A program made the translations under genes and the position numbers. From contig JAYKKM010000044.1 of assembly GCA_035772405.1 (NCBI GenBank), positions 3,110,001 to 3,174,000 on the forward strand: a stretch of DNA of 64,000 nucleotides, read 5' to 3'. Below the pieces are notes generated by a model that was not told where the DNA came from, did no database searches, and saw only the letters and a program-made list of their open reading frames with translations. Origin of the DNA: Chrysogorgia sp. JL179-B06. Lineage: Eukaryota; Cnidaria; Anthozoa; Scleralcyonacea; Chrysogorgiidae. Below, one piece after another: positions 56,801-62,385 of this stretch; the first letter of the stretch is position 1; each line of letters begins with the position of its first letter.

Positions 56801-59647
56801 ACATTGTTCACAGTTGACAACATAATATTGTTCATAGTTGACAGTACAACATTGTTCACAGTTGACAACACAACATTGTTCACAGTTGGCAACACAACAT
56901 TGTTCATAGTTGGCAACACAATATTGTCCACAGTTGACAGTACAACATTGTTCACAGTTGGCAACACAACATTGTTCATAGTTGGCAACACAACATTGTT
57001 CACAGTTGACAGTACAACATTGTTCACAGTTGACAGTACAACATTGTTCACAGTTGGCAGCACAATATTGTTCACGGTTGACAGCACAACATTGTTCACA
57101 GTTGGCAGTATAACATTGTTCACAGTTGACATTATAACATTGTTCACAGTTGACAGCACAACATTGTTCACAGCACAACATTGTTCACAGTTGCCAGCAC
57201 AACATTGTTCACAGTTGCCAGCACAACGTTGTTCACAGTTGCCAGCACAACATTGTTCACAGTTGGCAACACAACATTGTTCACAGTTGGCAACATTGTT
57301 CACAGTTGCCAGCACAACATTGTTCACAGTTGGCAATACAACACAGTTGGCAGCACAACATTGTTGACAGTTGGCAGCACAACATTGTTGACAGTTGGCA
57401 GCACAACATTGTTGACAGTTGGCAGCGCAACATTGTCCACAGTTTTTTACAGTTCTTTCGCTTCCCAATCCGCTGCTAAATGTTTATTTTTTCTGCTTTT
57501 CTTTTATAATACCTTTTTTGCTCTATAACAAATCACTTAATGCATGACTGGTCCCTCGTGAAAGCAGTGAGATTTTGTTCCCTCGAATCTCGATGTTTCC
57601 CGAGATGAATCTCTCTGTTCCCCCTCGGGACCAGCCATTAAGTATTTACTGTATATGAGTTCTATATTTATCACGCTGTGCAAAACCGTCCTGGAACTAA
57701 TATCAATCACTTCCTCCCCAGGCTACGAACTTGAAAAACGCGCCATCAGTTCCGCTAACAGATGTGTTCCTCTTCCTGGAGAATCGTCAGCATTAATCAG
57801 GTAAAAGAATGATAAACTAAACAAAAATCTTAATTTCAACTTTTGGACTTTCTGATTAACAAACAAGCTTCATCCGCCATCTTGTAATACTTTGCCTAAT
57901 TAACTGGAAAGTTAGCGACGTTACAAGCAGGGTAAACCTGATGAAACTACTCTGTCGGAAGCCGAGTTTCCGCGGATTGCTTTTTAAGATGTCGTGGTTC
58001 GATTTAAAAAGGAAGGCATTCATCAAAATCGACTTGCTTTACCCTGCTTGTGACACCACACGCATATCGAAAATACATTCAAGATGGCGGATTACAGGAT
58101 TTTCTTTGGTCAAAATTCGTGCTGTTGTTTTGTACAATAGCAGTTTTGTTTACTTTGATTGTACGGTACCTTCGTAAGCCTGTTTGTTAATCATAAAGTC
58201 AAAAATTTGAAATTATGAGTTGCCAATGTCCTTTATCATTGCACATCCATAAGTCTCATTCGCGTTGTTTATTTCATTGTTTACATAATAATCATGCGCA
58301 TTTGAGTAAAACCGAGTCCCTTCTTTTTATTCAAGGGAACTTATGAGACGGGAGGCAATCTCGCGTCCTGTTGGTCACGTCATACCAATTCCAAACGTCC
58401 AAGCCAACAATGCTCCTAGTTCAAGAATACCGCCAAATTTACCCTTACCTGTCCCCCCGTCTTTCGCACACCGTTACATGAACAACCTACCCTCCATGGC
58501 TTTCACACCACAGGTATCCTATACCCCCATGCCTTATGCCCGATATTTGCCACCAGGCGAACTTCGCCCCTTACCGCCGTTTCCCGTACACCTTCCCGTG
58601 TCGAGCGGTAATAGCGGTATGCGACGTGTCGGCAACGCAAATCCCGTCGTTGTGAGTCTTCTGGCGTCTCCGGAAAGGGACGACGCTGACCGTACGCCTT
58701 CCGATTATGTTAAAGGTGAGGTTGAAGAAATTACGAAGTCAGCTTGTGTTGATAGACGATGTGATGCTGTAGTAGATGTGAAAGCAGCGGGCGCGTATCG
58801 TTACAGTTTCAACGGTCCTCCAGTTTCCGCCATTTTGGCAGAGAAAGATACCAGGCAATCGTTCGCGGTAAATCTCTCGACGTGTAGCGTTCCCGTAAAT
58901 CCCTTGATGTCTCGCTTTCCTGTCAATCCCTCGATGTCTAGCGTTCCCGTCAATCCCTCGACGTTTAGCGTTCCCGTTAATCCCTCGACGTTTAGCGTTC
59001 CCGTCAATCCATTGATGTCCAGCGTTCCCGTCAATCCCTTGATGTCCAGCGTTCCCGTCAATCCCTCGACGTCCTGCGTTCCCGTCAATCCCTCGACGTC
59101 TAGCGTTCCCGTCAATCCCTCGACGTCCAGCACTCCCGTCAATCCCTCGACGTTTAGCGAACCCGTCAATCCCTCGACGTCCAGCATTCCCGTCAATCCC
59201 TCGACGTTTAGCGAACCCGTCAATCCCTCGACGTCTAGCGTTCCCATCAATCCCTCGACGTCTAGCGTTCCCGTCCATCCCTCGACATCTAGCGTTCCTG
59301 TCTATCCCTCGACGTCTAGCGTTCCCGTCCATCCCTCGACGTCTAGCGTTCCCGATGCAAACCAGTCACGAGTAAGCACGCTTTGTGATATCGAGCCCAG
59401 CACTTCGATCTCAGTCCACCCCTCGACGTGCGTCGTGGCCGACGACAGCCTCTCGGCATGTCACGCCGTACCGGGTGAAAACGGAGCCGGCCGATCGTCT
59501 CCTGACGTCACAGTCGAACAGTCTTCGAATCCCCAGCGCGTAATGGACAATGCGGAAGAAAACATGGAGTGCGGTGAATTAGTGACGGAGATGAAGCCCG
59601 ACCAAGGACCATCGTGTCCAGAGGATGTCACAAAGGCACTCACATAA
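29830..59647 (+). CDS. RAD54L2: RAD54L2/ARIP4-type SNF2 helicase, complete, 20 exons
   Basis: Exons: 29830-30525, 32416-32550, 33384-33627, 35024-35212, 35755-35869, 36445-36607, 36762-36826, 38030-38195, 40372-40446, 43275-43415, 43496-43614, 45333-45451, 46329-46428, 47719-47814, 50942-51051, 51836-51909, 54933-55046, 56461-56542, 57722-57800, 58336-59647. All introns are GT-AG, every phase fits, and the sum is 4194 nt, giving 1397 residues (human 1467). Acidic N-terminus with SUMO-interaction-like [12 protein letters not shown]; ATPase motif I HSMGLGKT (about 262-269), motif II DEGH (438-441), motif [12 protein letters not shown] (465-473), motif [12 protein letters not shown], motif VI CRIYRYGQ (about 807-814). 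The low-complexity C-terminus holds an 18-copy repeat. Known role of the family: nuclear SUMO-linked DNA translocase, androgen-receptor partner and TOP2-adduct remover. The start is the ATG at 29830; there is no in-frame ATG just upstream (TTG precedes). Oddity: motif V reads ACSLG where vertebrates have AGCLG. Confidence 0.96.
30545..32045. mobile_element. Palindromic element split by a hAT insertion (RAD54L2 intron 1)
   Basis: Left arm 30555-30783 (GTTGTCTTGAGAAAGACTAT, TGTTGGTGATTGACGTTTCA, CAGGTTTGCCTA, GTCATAATTGGTGTG). Right arm 31801-32040 is its inverted complement (ATAGTCTTTCTCAAGACAAC, TGTCAGTCACCAACA, TAGGCAAACCTGACA, CACACTAATTATGACA). The element at 30792-31792 sits between them with a clean 8-bp duplication, so this palindrome is older. 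Confidence 0.85.
30792..31792. mobile_element. Non-autonomous hAT-type transposon (RAD54L2 intron 1)
   Basis: A 1001-bp element with ends TAGAGATGAGCCGATTA and TAATCGGCTCATCTCTA. It is flanked by an exact 8-bp duplication ACAATTAC (30784-30791 and 31793-31800). Subterminal zones carry many copies of CCGATTA/TAATCGG, about 8 at the left and 9 at the right, as expected for transposase-binding sites. The longest internal frame (65 residues) shows no transposase motif. Confidence 0.93.
32416..36826 (+). CDS. RAD54L2: RAD54L2 exons 2-7: SNF2 N-terminal ATPase lobe
   Basis: Exon 2 (32416-32550) begins [15 protein letters not shown] and holds Walker A HSMGLGKT. Exon 3 (33384-33627) starts with GTG codon Val after acceptor TTGAG and holds motif Ia [10 protein letters not shown]. 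Exon 4 (35024-35212) holds [14 protein letters not shown] and [12 protein letters not shown]. Exon 5 (35755-35869) holds [20 protein letters not shown]. Exon 6 (36445-36607) holds [20 protein letters not shown] and [20 protein letters not shown]. Exon 7 (36762-36826) holds [20 protein letters not shown]. All are typical ARIP4 sequence. Confidence 0.95.
33640..34095. mobile_element. MITE family B, copy 3 (RAD54L2 intron 3)
   Basis: Starts CAAAGGACATTGGCAACAAA only about 12 bp after the exon 3 donor. It repeats the family-B arms (CTAATATGAAAGAACTCGTA ... TACGAGTTCTTTCATATTAG) and lacks the very last bases of the right arm. Confidence 0.88.
34300..34800. mobile_element. Composite palindrome with MITE M copy 2 (RAD54L2 intron 3)
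   Basis: Outer arms: GATCAAGCAACTATTGTTTG and AAGCCAGGAATATTTCGCGG at the left against TTCTGAACAATAGTTGCTCG near 34753 at the right. The inner element at 34430-34705 has arms TTTTACTGTAGGCGACAGAG ... TACAGTAAAACTATA. It also carries GGCGGCCATGTTG and AAGATGGCCGCC words. The same nested design recurs at 55130-56190. Confidence 0.82.
36196..36361. mobile_element. Short MITE in RAD54L2 intron 5
   Basis: GAAATACCTAATGGTTTTTC at the left and GAAAACCATTAGGTATTTC at the right form 19-22 bp inverted ends around a 165-bp element, about 80 bp upstream of exon 6. Confidence 0.8.
36880..37912 (+). repeat. 1-kb (ACN/GGC)n compound trinucleotide array filling RAD54L2 intron 7
   Basis: Units such as ACAACGACG, GGCGGCGAC and AACGGCGAC run for about 1030 bp. 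Because the period is three, several frames on both strands stay open and encode Thr/Ala/Arg or Val/Ser runs; none is in frame with exon 7, where TAA follows the last codon. A 105-bp block starting GCCGTCGAGAACGG at 37611 is duplicated exactly in tandem at 37716. The array is CpG-rich against an AT-rich background. Confidence 0.93.
38030..40446 (+). CDS. RAD54L2: RAD54L2 exons 8-9: linker between helicase lobes
   Basis: Exon 8 (38030-38195) reads [20 protein letters not shown]...[11 protein letters not shown]. Exon 9 (40372-40446) has only 25 codons and reads [20 protein letters not shown] followed by NDSPL; the IWNHPD motif is invariant in ARIP4/ATRX-type helicases. Exon 9 is bounded by acceptor CTCAACAG and donor GTGAGG. 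Confidence 0.94.
38450..38852 (+). repeat. (CTGT)n / (CTCTGT) tetranucleotide array in RAD54L2 intron 8
   Basis: About 400 bp of CTGT units with interspersed CTCTGT, open in all three plus frames (Leu-Ser-Val-Cys) and one minus frame (Asp-Arg-Gln-Thr). A second short (CTGT)n lies at 36700-36719 in intron 6. No coding role. Confidence 0.95.
39289..39815. mobile_element. Non-autonomous transposon with CAGTGCTGTAATTAA ends
   Basis: Inverted ends CAGTGCTGTAATTAA and TTAATTACAGCACTG, then GGCCGGTAGCTGGCCA against inverted GGCCACCTAC/GCCGGCTACTA. It is flanked by GGTATG on both sides (39283-39288 and 39816-39821). The CAGNG start is hAT-like. It lies in RAD54L2 intron 8. Confidence 0.82.
40518..40842. 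mobile_element. Tc1/mariner-type MITE (TA TSD)
   Basis: A 325-bp element starting CAGGGTGTATAAAAAAAA and ending TTTTTTTATACACCCTG, flanked by TA on both sides. The arms continue for about 100 bp (CTTTAGAAATTAACCTATTG, ACACAAGATTTTATG). It lies in RAD54L2 intron 9, about 70 bp after exon 9. Confidence 0.9.
40851..40960. mobile_element. 110-bp hairpin MITE
   Basis: GGCTGCGTTTACACTAGAGC at the left pairs with GCTCTAGTGTAAACGCAGCC at the right. The arms continue with AAAAGTATCCGGATTC against GAATCCGATAACTTTT. It is only 8 bp from the neighbouring mariner-type MITE. Confidence 0.9.
41425..42250. repeat. Telomere-like dispersed repeat interrupted by a TTAA MITE
   Basis: CCCTCCTAACCCTAACC lies left of 41486 and CCCTAACCGTAGCTAACCCT right of 42164. 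The repeat continues with AAATAAAGACGAGATAAAAA and GGTCCTTTTGAGTCATCC, as at 3151 and 14585. Confidence 0.8.
41490..42160. mobile_element. 671-bp hairpin MITE at TTAA (family K)
   Basis: Ends GGTGGCTCCCTACTGTTTCT and AGAAACAGTAGGGAGCCACC, flanked by TTAA (41486-41489, 42161-42164). The two arms are almost perfectly complementary over about 300 bp each, with only a short centre near 41820-41860. It lies in RAD54L2 intron 9. Confidence 0.93.
42711..42862. repeat. Palindrome in RAD54L2 intron 9
   Basis: GACTTATTAACCGAGTGCGA and GTACGGTAAAGTATTTGCC pair with GGCAAATACTTTACCGTAC and CGAGGTTAATAAGAC. The centre contains CGAGCGACGAACGAGCGAGG. Confidence 0.85.
43275..43415 (+). CDS. RAD54L2: RAD54L2 exon 10: variable linker
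   Basis: Codes [20 protein letters not shown]...LASSGDW, corresponding to the poorly conserved linker after IWNHPD in vertebrates (EQDLDVEE...). Acceptor TTTAAAG, donor GTATGT, phase 0 on both sides. Exon 11 follows after an intron of only 80 bp, the shortest in the gene. Confidence 0.88.
43496..51909 (+). CDS. RAD54L2: RAD54L2 exons 11-16: helicase C-terminal lobe
   Basis: Exon 11 (43496-43614): [20 protein letters not shown]...GDKLLVF. Exon 12 (45333-45451): [17 protein letters not shown]. Exon 13 (46329-46428): [19 protein letters not shown]...FVFLLSTR. Exon 14 (47719-47814): [20 protein letters not shown] and [11 protein letters not shown]. Exon 15 (50942-51051): [20 protein letters not shown] and TKQGMS. 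Exon 16 (51836-51909): [20 protein letters not shown]. These are motifs IV-VI of the SNF2 C lobe plus the ARIP4-specific RVVDDLNP segment. Confidence 0.95.
43739..44402. mobile_element. MITE family E, copy 1 (RAD54L2 intron 11)
   Basis: Starts AGAGTGAGTGTCAGGGTAGT after TTAA at 43735 and ends ACTACCCTGACACTCACT. The inner part includes TGATCAATTATTGTGATATT and GGAACTAAAGCCATCCGGG. It is the inverse of 48480-49111. Confidence 0.87.
44418..44894. mobile_element. MITE family D, copy 1 (TTAA type)
   Basis: Ends AGTGCACCTGACATC and GGTGTCAGGTGCACT, flanked by TTAA on each side (44414-44417, 44895-44898). Long arms include CTTATTTGGAAGAACTTTTA and CACTTTGTTTGATATGCAAA. Relatives at 62386-62852 (also TTAA-flanked) and, truncated, 52715-53070. 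Confidence 0.92.
44990..45290. mobile_element. Palindromic MITE family N (RAD54L2 intron 11)
   Basis: CTTGTCAGCCGAAAATTTCA...TGCTGTCAAAGTTACCGGAT at the left and ATCCGATAACTTTAACAGCA...GGCTGACAAG at the right. It contains TTGCTACAAAAATGCC and TTGCCACAAAAATGCC in the middle. Ends within 45 bp of exon 12. Confidence 0.85.
45515..46145 (+). repeat. (CAT)n/(ATT)n trinucleotide array in RAD54L2 intron 12
   Basis: Imperfect ATCATCATTATT units over about 600 bp. Open frames on both strands (Ile/Met or Ile/Thr rich) are artefacts. TTTCATCTTGTATCATT-type units continue to about 46300, just before exon 13. Confidence 0.92.
46863..47279 (+). mobile_element. LINE 3' ORF fragment with uninterrupted 138-codon frame (RAD54L2 intron 13)
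   Basis: The frame has no ATG but is open from [20 protein letters not shown] through [45 protein letters not shown] and [12 protein letters not shown] to a TAG at 47277. This is a CR1-class RT C-terminus (N.RL...+LLPL.+..E..D+...F.R+.RTWN.+P...F...L..YY). Codon third positions are almost all A, C or T. The 3' UTR probably runs to about 47480 (GTGTGTTGTATTTAATGTG, TTGGGGCCGCGGTAATTGGC). Confidence 0.85.
48480..49111. mobile_element. MITE family E, copy 2, nested at TTAA
   Basis: Flanked by TTAA at 48476-48479 and 49112-49115. Ends AGAGTGAGTGTCAGGG and CCCTGAAACTCGCTCT. It interrupts the left arm of the outer palindrome between GAAAGAACAC and AAAATAATG, which are contiguous (with G for TT) in the right arm near 50765. 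Confidence 0.9.
49374..49903. mobile_element. MITE family C, copy 2
   Basis: Begins GATATGGCAATATAAATTAA and ends TTTATATTGCCATATCCCTT before TTAA. The internal part is the same as at 2640-3150, including GGTGACGTCACAAGCAGGGT and GGCTCATAATGTCGTAAGGT. It carries CCGCCATCTTG and AAGATGGCGGA in opposite arms. Confidence 0.92.
50257..50734. mobile_element. MITE family F with 9-bp TSD
   Basis: About 70-bp inverted ends: CAACCTCGTACCCAGGGCAT ... ATGCCCTGGGAACGAGGTTG. It is flanked by the exact duplication ACGAAAGTC (50248-50256 and 50735-50743). An 8-bp hAT-type duplication plus one matching base is also possible. Confidence 0.92.
51180..51652 (+). mobile_element. MITE family A, copy 3, with replaced centre
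   Basis: Ends CATAGTCAATC and CGATTGACTATG, flanked by ATTATAT on both sides. The left 90 bp and right 120 bp match copies 1 and 2. About 265 bp between 51269 and 51532 are unrelated (they contain ATCGATGTTTTATTAATCAATG). It lies in RAD54L2 intron 15. Confidence 0.88.
52240..52460 (-). mobile_element. tRNA-derived SINE family 1, copy 2
   Basis: Contains the same tRNA-like head (52411-52336 minus, GGTTCGATTCC present) and the tail CTCCGAGCTCTCCCGCATTC. Relative to copy 1 it has the extra phrase CGTCAAGCTCATATCCTCAG. Confidence 0.85.
52500..52715 (-). mobile_element. tRNA-derived SINE family 1, copy 3
   Basis: Head at about 52676-52602 on the minus strand; it reads TGTAGCTCAATGGTTAGAGC, and the B-box GGTTCGATTC is followed by TTGTCC. 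It sits in the same orientation as copy 2, 250 bp away, so the two copies with their flank AGAGCGAAGGTTACRATGAT form a tandem duplication. Confidence 0.85.
52715..53070. mobile_element. MITE family D, truncated copy
   Basis: Lacks the left tip and starts within TTTCAGTTTGTTTGATTTGC. The right arm ends near AAAAAATTTTGAGGTTAGGG. It is otherwise like 44418-44894. Confidence 0.82.
53467..53679. mobile_element. Palindromic MITE (RAD54L2 intron 16)
   Basis: ATAGACCGATTGCAAACATG and GAAAACGAGGCTTTTCGGTA pair with TACCGAAAAGCCTCGTTTTC-like and ATTTGCAATCGGTCTAT. Arms are about 90 bp. Confidence 0.88.
53850..54304. mobile_element. TTAA MITE (family G) hosting a smaller element
   Basis: Ends AGGTGCAGTCCAGTCCGTTC and GAACGGACTGGACGGCACCT, with TTAA at 53846-53849 and 54305-54308. 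The smaller palindrome at 53999-54131 is nested inside. Confidence 0.9.
53999..54131. mobile_element. Small palindromic element, intact copy of 128-228
   Basis: Ends AGAGACCTTTAGATTTGAGG and GTACTCAATCTAAAGGTCACT. The centre is shared with 128-228 (TTACCATTGCGCATGGTTCT and TTGTTTCTCCACTGCGCAGA). Palindromic, no coding. Confidence 0.85.
54321..54842. mobile_element. Palindromic MITE with inner hairpin (RAD54L2 intron 16)
   Basis: AAGTGCTTATAAACCC and TTTTTGGTGATTCGGATAGA pair with GTCCGAATCACCAAAAACCC and GGGTTTACAAGCACTT. Inner arms GTTTCGGAGATATAACGGCT with AGCCGTTATATCTCCGAAAC are perfect. Confidence 0.9.
54933..57800 (+). CDS. RAD54L2: RAD54L2 exons 17-19
   Basis: Exon 17 (54933-55046): [11 protein letters not shown], a six-Ser run encoded by TCG repeats, then [17 protein letters not shown]. 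Exon 18 (56461-56542): [20 protein letters not shown] followed by EKREAKK, aligned with the vertebrate LTKAEKKAAKK. Exon 19 (57722-57800): [20 protein letters not shown] followed by ESSALIR. The exon 18 donor (AAAG|GTCTCC) is weak, but phase and homology support it. Confidence 0.9.
55130..56190. mobile_element. Composite palindrome with MITE M copy 3 (RAD54L2 intron 17)
   Basis: Outer arms AATAAAGACTTGGTCGAGCA near 55137 and GTTGCTCGATCCAGTCTTTA near 56151. The inner element is 55230-55550 with TTTACTGTAAGTGACAGAGA and TCTGTCGCCTATAGTAAAAC. A third palindrome lies at 55935-56075. The same architecture occurs at 34300-34800. Confidence 0.8.
55935..56075. repeat. Palindrome around ATTATCGAGTTATAATGGCA
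   Basis: GTTATTATCGAGTTATAATG and GCACTCGAG pair with GTGCCATTATAACTCGATAA. The outer parts AAAGAAATAAAAAACTTTGT and CACGTTTTTTATTTCTTG also match. Confidence 0.85.
56735..57440 (+). repeat. 24-bp minisatellite in RAD54L2 intron 18
   Basis: About 29 copies of CACAGTTGGCAACACAACATTGTT-like units (24 bp, a few shortened to about 15 bp near 57172 and 57290). As the period is divisible by three, frames on both strands remain open over 150-250 codons and are not genes. Nearly every unit carries ATTGTT, the complement of AACAAT, a SOX/HMG-box core. Confidence 0.95.
57501..57720. other. Intron 18 remainder with inverted CCTCG words
   Basis: GACTGGTCCCTCGTG at 57547 pairs loosely with CCCTCGGGACCAGCC near 57621, and TTAATGCATGACTGGTCC/GGACCAGCCATTAAG suggests a small hairpin element of about 100 bp (57537-57640). 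No gene. Confidence 0.6.
57830..58236. mobile_element. MITE family C, divergent partial copy (RAD54L2 intron 19)
   Basis: Contains CCGCCATCTTGTAATACTTT, GCCTAATTAACTGGAAAGTT, CAAGCAGGGTAAACCTGATG and AAGATGGCGGATTACAGG, in the order of 49374-49903, and ends TTGCCAATGTCCTTTA. Both tips are altered. Confidence 0.8.
58336..59647 (+). CDS. RAD54L2: RAD54L2 exon 20: low-complexity C-terminal region
   Basis: Codes residues 961-1397 to the TAA at 59645. It begins [20 protein letters not shown], then Pro/Ser-rich text ([34 protein letters not shown]). The 9-residue repeat array follows at about 1141-1301, and then an acidic end ([20 protein letters not shown]). Acceptor TTCAAG, phase 2. Vertebrate ARIP4 also has a long Pro/Ser-rich C-terminus, but without this repeat. 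Confidence 0.92.
58875..59360 (+). repeat. 27-bp coding minisatellite (18 x STSSVPVNP)
   Basis: The unit CCCTCGACGTCTAGCGTTCC-CGTCAAT (27 bp) is repeated 18 times in frame, coding PSTSSVPVN with variants LMSS, STFSE, VPVH and VPVY. CpG-rich. The minus strand is also open in two frames, an artefact of the 27-bp period. A decayed extra unit ([14 protein letters not shown]) lies at about 59398-59445. Confidence 0.97.
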
Positions 59648-60575
59648 TGGCGATTTGCCTGTGCACATAAAACTCCATCACCCGTTTCACTTTGTCCAAG
59701 TGAGCACCGGACATATTTAAAAATAGCTTTTATCTTATTTAACGTTGTCGTAAAATTGTGTGTCATATTTTTTTAAAAGATTCATATATGATAATATTAC
59801 CAAACCCTCAAATGTTGATAAAAGTAAAGTCGTTGCTCACCTATTGGGCTCTTGAGCTGCGAGGCAATCCAGTGACGTCACACTATGTAACATCGCGCTG
59901 TGCCAATTGGCTTTTACCCTAATAAACATGACATGGAATCCTTTTCACAAGAAATTGTATCTTTTTATGTGAATAAAGGGAACTTTAATTTCAATTTGTT
60001 TATTTCTACTTTTCCATTTTTATTTTTTATTTTGACATCATACGTCACCCATACTATACATTTTTTAAGGCTAGGGAGATGCAAAGCATCATGGGGCGAG
60101 CTTTATGTCGGTATAATGTATTGTCTTCTGTTATGTAATTTGATGACTTTGAATTTCCTTTCTTGGTGATGTAAGTTTATGGTAATATAAGAGAATGGAA
60201 ATGATAAACAAGAATTTTTGTTCTGGTTAAAGTGTGATTAGGATTGCATTAGAAAAAAGTTAAAACAATACACAACAAATAGAATATGGAAGTTAATACA
60301 AATATCTCTCAATTCAAGTAAAAAATGTAGTATTATATAAATACATGAGCCAATTGTTCAAAAGGCGATTATTAGCTTTTCCTGTTTTGTGGGAACTGGG
60401 TTTAGGTCTTTCATGTTCTAATGGTGTTAAACCAGAATCTTGCCAAAATGTTGAATAATATTACCAGTGGACGGTTCAGTGTTCTAAGCGTTCAATATAA
60501 CAAAATAAAGCGTATAACAAAATATAAATAATATTATTGTCGGAAATACGATATCTTATTATTGTAGTTTACGCA
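59648..60575. other. 3' flank of RAD54L2
   Basis: Probably 3' UTR then spacer. AATAAA occurs at about 59921 and other A-rich words later; I cannot tell which is the poly(A) site. No gene is supported. Confidence 0.4.
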
Positions 60576-60804
60576 CATGCATCATTCGTGTTTATACGCA
60601 TCGTTCGCGTTTATAAGTCGAAGGAGGTTTTTAAAGAACGAGGCAATAACATTGTTTATTATATGACAATGACGTAATTCTTCCATATAAGGGCACGAGA
60701 ACAGAACAAATACCAGGCCGTATTGCATGGTAAAATCCGTATTTCTCCTCTTCTGAACAGAACAAAAATACGGATTTTTTGGCGGCTTTAAACCAAAGCC
60801 AAAA

Positions 60805-60939
60805 ATGGCGGACATGAACGACGCCTTATTATTTTCGTTAAACTCTGACGACTTTGACGATGAATATCTCAAAGCAATGGACAGTTTAACAGAAACAACG
60901 TCTGACAACGTATCACAAACAAACGAGGAAATGAAATAA
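60805..60939 (+). other. Short acidic ORF, 44 codons, inside the repeat
   Basis: ATGGCGGACATGAACGACGC begins a frame coding MADMNDALLFSLNSDDFDDE, then YLKAMDSLTETTSDNV and ending NEEMK with TAA. The acidic/aromatic composition (DDFDDEYL) looks more like protein than random AT-rich DNA. It could be a first exon of a mobile-element gene or a chance frame. No domain recognised. Confidence 0.3.
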
Positions 60940-60974
60940 ATACAAACTTATTCAATTTCTGCAAGTAGTCATAT

Positions 60975-61113
60975 AATAAAAACCTCATTGAATGGTTTGG
61001 CATATAATACGGCCGGGAATTTTACTCGTTTCTCGCCTCGCCGGCGGCCGGCTCGGAAAAATACTTGAGAAACTCGTAAAATACCCAGCCGTATTATATG
61101 CCAAACCATTCAA
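60975..61113. repeat. Hairpin with ATTGAATGGTTTGGCATATA arms
   Basis: TTGAATGGTTTGGCATATAA with TACGGC pairs with GCCGTATTATATGCCAAACC with ATTCAA. The centre is GCCTCGCCGGCGGCCGGCTC. Confidence 0.88.
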
Positions 61114-61460
61114 TAAGATATAATTATACGCATCTTTCGAGAGGTTTTTAAAGAGCGAGGCAATAACATTGTTTATACACATTGTTCGCGTTTATAAGTT
61201 GAAGGAGGTTTTTAAACAACGAGGCAATAACATTGTTGTTGTCATGTTCGCGTTTATAAGTCGAAGGAGGTTTTTAAACAATGAGGCAATAACATTGTTA
61301 TTGTCATGTTCGCGTTTATAAGTCGAAGGAGGTTTTTAAACAATGAGGCAATAACATTGTTGTTGTCATGTTCGCGTTTATAAGTCGAAGGAGGTTTTTA
61401 AACAATGAGGCAATAACATTGTTATTGTCATGTTCGCGTTTATAAGTCAAATGAGGTTTT

Positions 61461-61955
61461 TGAAGAAAGAGTCGTACGAGTTGTAAACATATTTTGTAGA
61501 TGCTGTTGATAATATATAAGCACAGCTGGAGCTCCTCTTGTGTCTATAATTTGCCTTCGTCTCGATAACCTTCTCAGTCTGCTGCCGTTCTCTTACATTT
61601 CTTCGTCTTGTTTCCACTGATTGAATCAGAAAATTACCGGTGAAGTAGATGTACAAATGTCCTACCGGAGAAGAAGATGGGTACGAATGGCGTGCACGTG
61701 CCCGTACGATCAGAGCCGCGCTTGATACCACAACTAAGGGGCTCGCCTCAGGGCTCGCCCCAATTAGATTTAGATGTGTTGCTCCATATTGTCGAAATAA
61801 AATAACTAGCTAAATAGAAAATAATTTAATAACAACAACAAAGCTTTTCTATCTAATAAATACTATATCCTATTTATCTTAATAATAATAATAATAATAA
61901 TAGTAATTACAGTTTTTATGACGCATTTCAATGCGTTTACAATAATTCTACCTAT
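61461..61955. other. Gene-free spacer with (AAT)n
   Basis: (AAT)n run at about 61881-61903. The 94-residue minus frame at 61447-61731 has no recognisable domain. The phrase GGCTCGCCTCAGGGCTCGCC at 61740 is a short direct repeat. Confidence 0.4.
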
Positions 61956-62381
61956 TTACAAAGTTTAAGGAAAACCTAGCATTAAACAAATAAGTTTTCA
62001 AAAAAGTCTTAAATTTAGAGAGAGTCTGCAGTTCTGACTTGGATTGTGATTGAGTTGCATAGCTTTGGCGCAGCGATGGAGAACGCACGATCCCCATAAG
62101 CTAGTAAGTATATATGTTGTATTGTTGTAAAATATTACCTGTAAGATGGCTCAAGGCCATGTAAAGCCTACCAATAATACTTTAAAAAGTATCCTTTCTC
62201 TAACTGGTGACCAGTGTAAATCATATAAAATAAGAGATATGTGATCCCTGCCTTTGACTCTAACTACTAATATAATATTTAACATATATAGATAATTTGA
62301 AGCCGTCTTTTGTACATGCTTATAAAATTTTAGGGAGAGATCAATTGTAACGCCCAGGGCCCTGTTGTATAAAACCTCCAC
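61956..62381 (-). mobile_element. LINE 3' fragment (RT region)
   Basis: The minus strand reads NRALGVTIDLSLKFYKHVQK, LYDLHWSPVRERILFKVLL and, downstream in another frame, YGDRAFSIAAPKLCNSITIQ followed by VRTADSLFK. It joins two RT motifs normally about 200 residues apart, so internal sequence is deleted. Confidence 0.8.
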
Positions 62382-62385
62382 TTAA

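Larger units (their letters stand above)
60598..61460. repeat. Composite repeat with 62-bp tandem units
   Basis: Units of TTATAAGTCGAAGGAGGTTT...AACAATGAGGCAATAACATT (62 bp) occur about four to five times at 61186-61460. Single copies lie at 60605-60660 and 61127-61175. Between them are a short ORF (60805-60939) and a palindrome (60975-61113). Confidence 0.85.

Noticed and set aside
56698..57528. Frames of 110-256 codons with [14 protein letters not shown] or NTTLFTVG repeats, including Cys-rich ones resembling secreted proteins
   Set aside because: The 24-bp minisatellite keeps frames open on both strands; it lies within an intron of RAD54L2.
58739..59332. Minus-strand frames of 149-197 codons in the RAD54L2 last exon
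   Set aside because: Mirror of the coding 27-bp repeat; the plus-strand frame is continuous with the helicase by phase and composition.
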